Below, piece after piece: positions 1 through 4,322 of a stretch of DNA of 5,526 nucleotides. This DNA comes from an uncultured Lactobacillus sp. (GTDB lineage Bacteria > Bacillota > Bacilli > Lactobacillales > Lactobacillaceae), in contig CAMXWI010000069.1 of the NCBI GenBank assembly GCA_947252915.1, forward strand, positions 1 to 5,526, written 5' to 3'. The position numbers were made by a program, and so were the translations under genes. How positions within the stretch are numbered: position 1 is the first letter of the stretch; each line of letters begins with the position of its first letter. The notes beneath the pieces were generated by a model. It made no database searches. It was given only the letters and a program-made list of their open reading frames with translations, and was not told the origin of the DNA.

Positions 1-233
1 GCATAACACATTGCCGCAAGCGCACAGACAATTGCGGCTAACAGAAATGAAATAATGACGCCGGGTCCAGCAGCGTTGGCCGCCACCGTCCCTGGCAGGA
101 TAAAGATCCCGGTTCCAATGACCGCGCCAACACCCATTGTCATTAAATCAAAAGCGGAGAGCGATTTAACGAAGTGCTGGTCGGCTCCTAAGTAATTTGA
201 AAGACTTTCCTTTCTGAAAATCTTTAAGTGCAT
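1..233 (-). CDS. APC-family amino acid permease, N-terminal part (cut by window start)
   Basis: Seventy-seven codons are visible, reading leftwards from an ATG at 233-231 and open to the window edge. After a hydrophilic N-terminus of about 27 residues comes a first membrane segment (about 28-48) containing GVGAVIGTGIFILPG at 34-48. This is the glycine-rich TM1 signature of the amino acid-polyamine-organocation superfamily, where the unwound helix binds the substrate's amino and carboxyl groups. A second hydrophobic segment (about 55-75) follows. The N-terminal style (a short lead with an Arg/Lys patch, then a Ser-Ala-Phe-Asp-Leu stretch before TM1) resembles the YfnA/CAT group of bacterial amino acid permeases; full members have about 450-500 residues and 12-14 TM helices. 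A ribosome binding site, AAAGGTGG on the minus strand (243-250), lies 9 nt from the ATG and supports this start. The family is clear, but the substrate cannot be told from this fragment. It is divergent from the Nudix gene cluster. Confidence 0.88.
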   Translation of the reverse strand, partial: MHLKIFRKESLSNYLGADQHFVKSLSAFDLMTMGVGAVIGTGIFILPGTVAANAAGPGVIISFLLAAIVCALAAMCY

Positions 234-260
234 AATCACTAACCACCTTTGTTATAATGT

Positions 261-273
261 TCTATAATATAGA
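261..273. promoter_or_regulatory. 13-bp AT-rich perfect dyad, possible operator
   Basis: TCTATA and TATAGA flank a single central base, giving a perfect inverted repeat in the permease/Nudix divergent region. It overlaps a second, looser dyad (TAATAT at 265-270, ATATTA at 278-283). It lies just downstream of the predicted minus-strand -10, where a bound protein could block permease transcription. In AT-rich DNA such dyads also arise by chance, so the assignment is tentative. Confidence 0.3.
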
Positions 274-288
274 TTCCATATTAGGACT

Positions 289-318
289 ATGATAAAGTCA
301 GTTAATATTAAAAGTCAA
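289..318 (-). promoter_or_regulatory. Candidate sigma-A promoter for the amino acid permease
   Basis: On the minus strand, TTGACT (313-318, 5 of 6 to the -35 consensus) is followed after 18 bp by TATCAT (289-294, 5 of 6 to the -10). This would start a transcript near 282 with a leader of about 48 nt before the permease ATG. No equally good promoter is visible on the plus strand for the Nudix gene. Its TATAAT hexamers at 253-258 and 263-268 lack matching -35 boxes. Confidence 0.45.
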
Positions 319-322
319 TTAA
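294..322. repeat. Short direct repeat AAAGTCA(G/A)TTAA
   Basis: AAAGTCAGTTAA at 294-305 and AAAGTCAATTAA at 311-322 match at 11 of 12 positions, with starts 17 bp apart. The second copy contains the candidate permease -35 box, and the pair sits 24 bp upstream of the Nudix ATG. A spaced pair could be a binding site for a dimeric regulator. No regulator family is suggested by the motif itself. Confidence 0.35.
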
Positions 323-331
323 AAAATCATT

Positions 332-337
332 AAGGGG
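332..337 (+). promoter_or_regulatory. Ribosome binding site that fixes the Nudix start
   Basis: AAGGGG lies 8 nt before the ATG at 346. A GTG codon at 337 is also in frame, but it overlaps this site and would have no ribosome binding site of its own, so the ATG is the better start. Confidence 0.7.
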
Positions 338-345
338 TGTTCAGA

Positions 346-768
346 ATGGCAATTGAAGTGACTGCTGGAGCAGTCGTTTACCGACGGAACAATGGTGAAC
401 TGCAATACCTATTACTGGAAAGTACAAATAAGGGAAACTTTTGGGGCTTTCCGAAGGGCCATGTTGAGGTGAACGAAACCTTGGAAGCAACTGCCCACCG
501 GGAAATCAAAGAAGAAACTTCGCTAGATTTACCGATTGATACAAGCTTTCATGTGTATACAGAATATGATTTGCCAAATGGTAACCGGAAGCAAATGACC
601 CTTTATACTGCAGCCCTTCCAGAACCAGAAGCACTGGACCTTCAGGCTGCAGAAATTAAGGATGCGGGCTGGTTCAACTATGATGCAGCCCGGCAACGAC
701 TAACCTATAGTAACCTCAAAGAACTTTTAGATAAGGTTCACGCCCACCTAGTTAATCAGCAGAGCTAA
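346..768 (+). CDS. Nudix hydrolase, Ap4A-hydrolase (diadenosine tetraphosphatase) type
   Basis: This is a 140-residue cytoplasmic protein consisting of one Nudix domain. The Nudix box spans residues 38-60: G38, E44, R52-E53, and E56-E57 fit the Gx5Ex7REUxEExGU pattern and supply the catalytic Mg2+ ligands. The conserved glycine near its end is replaced by Ser59 (EETSL instead of EETGL). The stretch WGFPKGHVE at 33-41 and the N-terminal TAGAVVYRR at 6-14 are typical of asymmetric bis(5'-nucleosyl)-tetraphosphatases, which cleave Ap4A to ATP and AMP. Related Nudix enzymes act on other nucleoside polyphosphates or mRNA caps, so the substrate is an inference. Length is normal for the family. The stop codon overlaps the next gene's ATG by one base (TAATG), which indicates translational coupling and a shared transcript. 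Confidence 0.87.
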   Translation: MAIEVTAGAVVYRRNNGELQYLLLESTNKGNFWGFPKGHVEVNETLEATAHREIKEETSLDLPIDTSFHVYTEYDLPNGNRKQMTLYTAALPEPEALDLQAAEIKDAGWFNYDAARQRLTYSNLKELLDKVHAHLVNQQS

Positions 769-1322
769 TGGAAAAGAAAAAAGTATTTGTCATTACCGGT
801 GCAACGGGGTCGGGAAAGACAACGGTTGACCGTTATTTAAAGAAAAAGTATGACATGTTTAAGGTGATCACCCATACGACTCGAACACCGCGGTCTAATG
901 AACAAAATGGGATTGATTACTATTTTGAGAATCGTGATTCAATGCAAAAATTACATTTATTGGAGAAGGTTGAATATGACCACCATTGGTATGGTTCTTC
1001 ATTAGAAGGGTTAAAGCAGGGGTGGCAAAATCATCAATTTGATGTCATTGTGTTGGATACCAAGGGTGCGATTACCTATAAAGAAAAACTTGGCGATCAA
1101 GCAGTCATTATTTTTCTGACGGTTTCCCATCTAAAAAAACTGGCTGAACGGCTCAAAGCACGGGGCGATCTGAAAAAGGCGATTACTTCTCGGTTAAATA
1201 GTGCCGAATATGAACGCGACCTGACTTTACCGCCAGAACTGAGGGGGAAGGCTCACGTGATTGTGAATGACCGGTGGAAAGAAACAACTGCTAAATTGGA
1301 CCGGATTCTTCGTCAGAAATAG
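768..1322 (+). CDS. Guanylate-kinase-like nucleotide kinase
   Basis: This 184-residue P-loop protein is probably a cytoplasmic nucleoside monophosphate kinase (ATP + GMP to ADP + GDP). It has a Walker A motif GATGSGKTT at residues 11-19 and a GMP-binding module TTRTPR at 37-42, followed by E45, G48 and DYYF (50-53). By analogy to the yeast enzyme, E66, Y75 and S77 match the remaining GMP contacts. A lid region, RLKARGD, lies near 128-134, and VIVND follows near the C-terminus. It is somewhat shorter than the usual 190-210 residues. The normally conserved (L/I)(D/E)xDxQG segment reads LDTKGA (96-101) and so lacks the second Asp and the Gln. It may therefore be a paralogue of the housekeeping Gmk with altered activity. 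The start is the ATG overlapping the Nudix stop, with only a weak CAGAG before it, which fits coupling to the upstream gene. I leave out the symbol gmk because the housekeeping gene usually sits elsewhere, next to rpoZ. Confidence 0.82.
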   Translation: MEKKKVFVITGATGSGKTTVDRYLKKKYDMFKVITHTTRTPRSNEQNGIDYYFENRDSMQKLHLLEKVEYDHHWYGSSLEGLKQGWQNHQFDVIVLDTKGAITYKEKLGDQAVIIFLTVSHLKKLAERLKARGDLKKAITSRLNSAEYERDLTLPPELRGKAHVIVNDRWKETTAKLDRILRQK

Positions 1323-1334
1323 GGAGTAAATAAG

Positions 1335-1778
1335 ATGACGGAAAATTTAAGACATGCCAAACAGTTAATTAAACAGCAGGGATTACGTTGGACTAAGCAA
1401 CGAGAATCTTTGATTAATATTTTGGATTCTTTCTTAGAACGGTACGTTGATATTACGGAAGTTGACCTTCAAATGCGTCAACAATACCCAAGTATTAGTC
1501 ATGACACAATCTACCGTAATTTACAGGAATTTAAAGATCTTAAGTTAGTGGAAACTAAGCAGGGCACGAATGGTTTGATGGTCAAATTAGAATGTGATCC
1601 GCACCATCATCACCACTTTATTTGCCAAAACTGTGGCAAAGTGCAAGAAATCAAAATGCCTAATTTTAACTATGCTGCCTATCAAGTTCAGCTACCGGGA
1701 GCTAAGATTACTGGTCATAGTTTTGAACTGTATGGCTATTGCGCAGAATGTCAGCGAAAGTTAAAGCGAAAATCTTAG
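1335..1778 (+). CDS. Fur-family metalloregulator, most like Zur (zinc uptake repressor)
   Basis: This is a 147-residue DNA-binding repressor. The N-terminal winged helix (about 1-85) contains the family signature LRWTKQRE (17-24) and the recognition helix region SISHDTIYRNLQEF (53-66). The C-terminal dimerisation and metal domain starts with five histidines (90-94) and FICQNCGK, whose C97-x2-C100 pairs with C136-x2-C139 to form the structural zinc site. The phrases DTIYRNL, HHHHHFIC and GHSFELYGYC resemble Bacillus Zur more than PerR, which typically has TVYNNL. PerR is not fully excluded. The expected role is zinc-dependent repression of zinc uptake and mobilisation genes. No zinc transporter gene is in the window, so the targets are elsewhere. 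The start follows AGGGAG (1321-1326), which overlaps the kinase stop codon 12 bp upstream, so the gene belongs to the same operon. No terminator is visible after it. Confidence 0.87.
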   Translation: MTENLRHAKQLIKQQGLRWTKQRESLINILDSFLERYVDITEVDLQMRQQYPSISHDTIYRNLQEFKDLKLVETKQGTNGLMVKLECDPHHHHHFICQNCGKVQEIKMPNFNYAAYQVQLPGAKITGHSFELYGYCAECQRKLKRKS

Positions 1779-1812
1779 AAGATCCTTAACATTCATCAAG
1801 GGGAAAGTTGAT

Positions 1813-1818
1813 TATAAT
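1813..1818 (+). promoter_or_regulatory. Candidate -10 box for the exported low-complexity protein
   Basis: A perfect TATAAT lies 24 bp before the gene's ATG. The region where a -35 belongs (about 1789-1796, ACATTCAT) is a poor match to TTGACA, so this would be a weak or activated promoter. Read-through from the upstream operon is also possible because the 64-bp gap has no convincing terminator; only a 4-5 bp CCTT/AAGG hairpin is possible. Confidence 0.45.
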
Positions 1819-1842
1819 TGGGTACTAAAAGGAGCGTCGAAT

Positions 1843-2259
1843 ATGTTAAAAACACCACCATTTGTTACCCCATTTGCGCTAGTGTCATTAGTGTTAGCAT
1901 TAGGTGCAACGAACGTGGTGGTTAACAAAACCACCCATACGAATGAAGGGGCCAAAGTAACTAATACGCGGACTGATCGTCGGACCCCTGATGATCAGCA
2001 GCGCCGTGATGATAGTAACCGCAACAGTAATAGTGATGATCGTGACCGCGATGATCAATCGTCGTCATCATCAGTAACACGCCAGAGTCAATCTAGCACA
2101 ACAACGAATAATAATACCGGGACGACTGGTCAAAACGAAACCACAACGAATAAGTCGAATTCCACCAACGAAAATACCACCACTACTAATAATGGCACTA
2201 ATGGTAGTACCAATAATACCCAAACTAATGCGACTGGTGGAACAGAAAGTAATAACTAA
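1843..2259 (+). CDS. Small exported or membrane-tethered Asp/Arg and Ser/Thr/Asn-rich low-complexity protein
   Basis: I do not recognise this 138-residue protein. It has one hydrophobic segment near the N-terminus (about residues 6-27), which could be a signal peptide, with possible cleavage after LGA near residue 22, or a signal anchor. The rest has no globular look. Residues 44-72 are very rich in Asp and Arg (mixed charge), and 73-138 are almost entirely Ser, Thr, Asn and Gly. Such tails are typical of disordered, often glycosylated, cell-surface stalks. There is no LPxTG sorting motif and no lipobox cysteine, so covalent wall attachment is not supported. Translation is credible because a strong AAAAGGAG (1827-1834) precedes the ATG by 8 nt. 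Its stop codon overlaps the ribosome binding site of the next gene 12 bp downstream, so the two are probably co-transcribed. An antisense open frame over this region is an artefact of the biased codons. Confidence 0.75.
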   Translation: MLKTPPFVTPFALVSLVLALGATNVVVNKTTHTNEGAKVTNTRTDRRTPDDQQRRDDSNRNSNSDDRDRDDQSSSSSVTRQSQSSTTTNNNTGTTGQNETTTNKSNSTNENTTTTNNGTNGSTNNTQTNATGGTESNN

Positions 2260-2271
2260 GGAGGGTAACGC

Positions 2272-3134
2272 ATGTTTAGTTTCCTTGATATGATTAACCA
2301 CTCGCTTGGTTACTTTAATATCAATACCAAGTTGAAAAATAAAATCTATACAGTAGTTGCCCTCCTAGGTGATTTTTACCTAATCTATGTCACCTACCGG
2401 TTACTTGTTAACCACGCTTGGATGCGGGGGTTACTGTACTGTCTAGCAGTGATTGCCATTACCTACTATGTTTACCTGAATGCGGTTTATTATTTTCTAA
2501 ACCGTACTTCGCGATTTGACGTCTTATCACCGTGGTTGGTTAAAATTACGGGTTATGACCAGAGTAATGAGAATCGTGGACAAACGCGGGCTGATCGGGC
2601 AGCGGCCATGATTAGTAACCAAGCAAATGGCTACTTTACTGATAGTAATCTGATTAGCGCAGACGTATCGATTGATCGTGAGGAGCAGTATAACCTACGT
2701 CATTTAGTAGATCAGTTAGTTGAAGAAGGGATCTTTACGGCTGATTATAACGGTAAGGATGCGTCGGCAATTATCGATGAATACAATCAGACTCACCAGC
2801 CAGTAAATGCGCTGAATGATCACCACCATACTTTGATTTAGTCAATGATGAATTTGGACACCGCTTGGAAATTTATGCCGGTTTGAACCAAATGGAACGA
2901 GTAAGGGTTGGTCACATTACAAAGGTCGGCTTGACTGATGTCCACGCGGCTCATGAAAAGTACCGCCTATATTTAGCGAACGTCTTTGTTACTGGCGGGC
3001 CACATAAGATTCCAGGGCGGCGGGGAACCACTATCTTGACGGACGGTGATTTTGGTTTAGTTGCCCATGTGGCGTATAAAAATCGTGAGTCACAAGATGC
3101 CGCGGAACAGCAACGGCGTAATTTATATCAATAA
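2272..3134 (+). pseudogene. Uncharacterised two-TM membrane protein gene, split by a frameshift
   Basis: The gene reads from the ATG at 2272 (ribosome binding site AAGGAGGG from 2258, spacing about 8) to a TAG at 2839-2841, giving 189 residues. A second open frame, offset by -1, continues to the TAA at 3132-3134. Going from the CAT codon at 2827-2829 to TAC at 2829-2831, with T2829 read twice, joins the halves into a plausible 287-residue protein (HHH, then YFDLVNDEFGHRLEIY). The second frame has only a TTG at 2865 as start and no ribosome binding site, so it is not an independent gene. The first half has two hydrophobic helices (about 25-45 and 53-76) with few residues between them, then a hydrophilic cytoplasmic-type domain. 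The second half is soluble, with a Gly/Arg-rich GGPHKIPGRRG segment. I believe relatives exist in lactobacilli, but I know no function. Cause: a one-base loss, an error in the sequence, or, less likely, programmed slippage, since no slippery heptamer is visible. It is probably co-transcribed with the gene before it. Confidence 0.72.
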
Positions 3135-3142
3135 AGTTATTA

Positions 3143-3188
3143 CAGGCGATGGTGACCTAAAAATGGTCAGTCATTGCCTGCTTTTTTT
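3143..3188 (+). terminator. Strong intrinsic terminator after the split membrane-protein gene
   Basis: CAGGCGATGGTGACC (3143-3157) pairs with GGTCAGTCATTGCCTG (3165-3180) across a 7-base A-rich loop, with a small internal mismatch. Seven T residues follow at 3182-3188. It starts 8 bp after the stop codon and separates this unit from the LacI gene. Confidence 0.9.
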
Positions 3189-3204
3189 GTTAAAATAATA
3201 TTAT
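3174..3204 (+). promoter_or_regulatory. Weak promoter candidate for the LacI-family regulator
   Basis: TTGCCT (3174-3179, inside the terminator stem) could be a -35. TAATAT (3196-3201, spacing 16) or TATTAT (3199-3204, spacing 19) could be the -10. The -10 area lies within a perfect 12-bp palindrome AATAATATTATT (3194-3205), which could be an operator or chance. Only about 38 bp lie between the terminator and the start codon, so the promoter must be here or upstream of the terminator. Confidence 0.3.
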
Positions 3205-3213
3205 TACGTTTGT

Positions 3214-3218
3214 GGAGG
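3214..3218 (+). promoter_or_regulatory. Ribosome binding site that fixes a TTG start for the LacI regulator
   Basis: GGAGG sits 8 nt before the TTG at 3227. The in-frame GTG at 3212 overlaps this site and would add five residues (MEENR) before the usual LacI-family N-terminus, so the TTG is preferred. Confidence 0.75.
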
Positions 3219-3226
3219 AAAATAGG

Positions 3227-4162
3227 TTGGTTACGATTAGAACAATTGCTGCTAAGGCCGGTGTTTCAACATCGACAGCGTCACGCGCATTAAATGATAA
3301 TCCCCGGATTAGCAGTAAAACTCGTCAGCATGTTAAACAAATCGCCCGTGAATTAGGCTATCGGCCTAATTTTTCGGCCCGGAATTTAAGTCGTGGGGAA
3401 GCTAATATTATTGGGGTGGTTTTCCCAATTCCAGATGCAAAGACGACCCAACCCGCCAACCCATTTCATATTGAAATTATGTGGGGAATTGGTAAGGCGA
3501 TTCGACGTAAAAATTATGAAATGATGGTGGCGATGGGGACGAACCAAGCAGATTTAGTTCGTCAGGTTGAAGCAATGGCTCAGCAAGCCAAAGTTCATAA
3601 ATTTGTCCTCCTGTATTCTCAAAAGGATGACCCTGTTGTGGATTACCTACGTCAGCATCAATTGTCATATGTCATTGTGGGTCATCCGTATAATGCCTTG
3701 GACCGCTTTGTTGATAACGATAACGTTGCGGTCGGTGAGGCAGCCACCCAACGATTGTGTACACTGCACAAGTTACACCGCCCCGTGTTTGTTCAATCTA
3801 CAACTGACCATTCCTTTGAAACTGATCGACGAAAGGGCTATGAACAAGCGATGCAAGGCAAGTCCTTACCACCAATGGTGGTTCAGCTCTCACCAAAAGA
3901 TGATTTAATGAAATGGCTAGCTAGTCACCCAGCAGCAGATGGACTAGTTTTTGCGGATGACGTGATTTACCTGCGCTATGCCCGTCAGTTAAAAGAGACC
4001 GAACTACCGGTGGCCTGTTTTAATAACAGTCAATGGATTAAAGTCGTCTTTAGCGATCAAAGTGTAATTGATCTGCAACCACAGAAGTTAGGGGCAGAAG
4101 CCGTGAAGCTATTGTTTAATCCGCGTCACCACCATATTTATGTACCTTACCAAGTCAGCTAA
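3227..4162 (+). CDS. LacI/GalR-family transcriptional repressor, probably MalR-like
   Basis: This is a 311-residue cytoplasmic repressor. Residues 2-48 form the LacI DNA-binding headpiece: the helix-turn-helix TIAAKAGVSTSTASRALN (6-23), then the helix ending ELGYRPN (42-48), and the hinge helix FSARNLSRG (49-57). The remainder is a periplasmic-binding-protein-like sugar-sensing domain, recognised by NIIGVVFP, a conserved DRRKGYEQAM core and CFNNS near the end. The effector is not readable from sequence. FNNS and the VDNDN segment remind me of lactobacillus maltose repressors, but this is recollection. At 311 residues it is a little shorter than the usual 330-340, with a compact C-terminus ending at IYVPYQVS, but no core element is obviously missing. 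It sits directly upstream of a sugar transporter whose promoter carries a LacI-type operator, so it is the likely controller of that gene. It has its own terminators on both sides. The TTG start is probably a low-expression feature. Confidence 0.88.
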   Translation: MVTIRTIAAKAGVSTSTASRALNDNPRISSKTRQHVKQIARELGYRPNFSARNLSRGEANIIGVVFPIPDAKTTQPANPFHIEIMWGIGKAIRRKNYEMMVAMGTNQADLVRQVEAMAQQAKVHKFVLLYSQKDDPVVDYLRQHQLSYVIVGHPYNALDRFVDNDNVAVGEAATQRLCTLHKLHRPVFVQSTTDHSFETDRRKGYEQAMQGKSLPPMVVQLSPKDDLMKWLASHPAADGLVFADDVIYLRYARQLKETELPVACFNNSQWIKVVFSDQSVIDLQPQKLGAEAVKLLFNPRHHHIYVPYQVS

Positions 4163-4191
4163 ATCCAGTTAACAGGAGTGCTAATGCATGT

Positions 4192-4219
4192 AATCCAGGT
4201 TAGCTGGATTTTTTATTTT
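4192..4219 (+). terminator. Intrinsic terminator after the LacI-family gene
   Basis: AATCCAG (4192-4198) pairs with CTGGATT (4204-4210) across a GTTAG loop, followed by a T-rich tract (TTTTTT, A, TTTT). A further copy of AATCCAG, extended as AATCCAGTTAAC (4162-4173), could instead pair with GTTAGCTGGATT (4199-4210) as a 12-bp stem with one T-G pair and a longer loop. Either fold places the same 3' arm before the T-tract. Confidence 0.85.
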
Positions 4220-4227
4220 AAATTTTG

Positions 4228-4241
4228 TGCAAACGGTTGCA
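4228..4241 (+). promoter_or_regulatory. LacI/MalR-type operator over the transporter -35 box
   Basis: TGCAAACGGTTGCA is an inverted repeat around a central CG, with one imperfect pair, in the form bound by LacI-family repressors (compare TGCAAACGTTTGCA). It overlaps the predicted -35 box at 4237-4242, so binding should block RNA polymerase. The most likely ligand is the repressor encoded directly upstream. It departs from the cre consensus at several positions, so CcpA is less likely here. Confidence 0.72.
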
Positions 4242-4265
4242 ATAAAAAATAATGTCTGGTATATT
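4237..4265 (+). promoter_or_regulatory. Extended -10 sigma-A promoter of the MFS transporter
   Basis: TTGCAA (4237-4242) matches the -35 consensus at 4 of 6 positions. After a 17-bp spacer, TATATT (4260-4265) matches the -10 at 5 of 6 and is preceded by TGG, giving an extended -10 (TGnTATATT). Transcription should start near 4272, leaving a leader of about 50 nt before the ATG at 4323. Confidence 0.7.
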
Positions 4266-4278
4266 ATTAGGCGTAATG

Positions 4279-4292
4279 TAAAAGCGCTTTCA
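4279..4292 (+). promoter_or_regulatory. cre site (CcpA catabolite-responsive element)
   Basis: TAAAAGCGCTTTCA differs from the ideal palindromic cre TGAAAGCGCTTTCA at one base, and its core AAAGCGCTTT is a perfect 10-bp palindrome. It begins about 7 bp after the predicted transcription start, a position where CcpA bound with HPr-Ser-P acts as a roadblock or prevents initiation. It implies that the transporter is turned off when a preferred sugar such as glucose is present. Confidence 0.82.
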
Positions 4293-4322
4293 AAAAACGC
4301 GGATTTTTAAGGAGTGTTTGTT

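Noticed and set aside
1784..1804. Possible terminator after the Zur-like gene
   Set aside because: Only a 4-5 bp CCTT/AAGG stem with a long loop and no T-tract.
2071..2301. Minus-strand open frame opposite the low-complexity gene
   Set aside because: It is produced by the biased ACT/AAT/ACC codons of the opposite strand. The sense frame has a strong ribosome binding site and a membrane segment.
2820..2841. Programmed -1 ribosomal frameshift site
   Set aside because: No slippery heptamer in the zero frame. A one-base deletion or sequencing error explains the data more simply, though homologue comparison would decide.
2865..3134. Independent gene of 89 residues starting at TTG
   Set aside because: No ribosome binding site precedes it, the frame is open upstream to 2820, and it continues the preceding protein after a -1 change. 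It is treated as the second half of the frameshifted gene.
3477..3668. Minus-strand open frame inside the LacI gene
   Set aside because: Lies wholly within a recognised regulator gene, with no domain.
3567..3908. Plus-strand open frame inside the LacI gene
   Set aside because: Out-of-frame shadow. The main frame keeps LacI-family motifs across this whole stretch, so it is not a frameshift signal.
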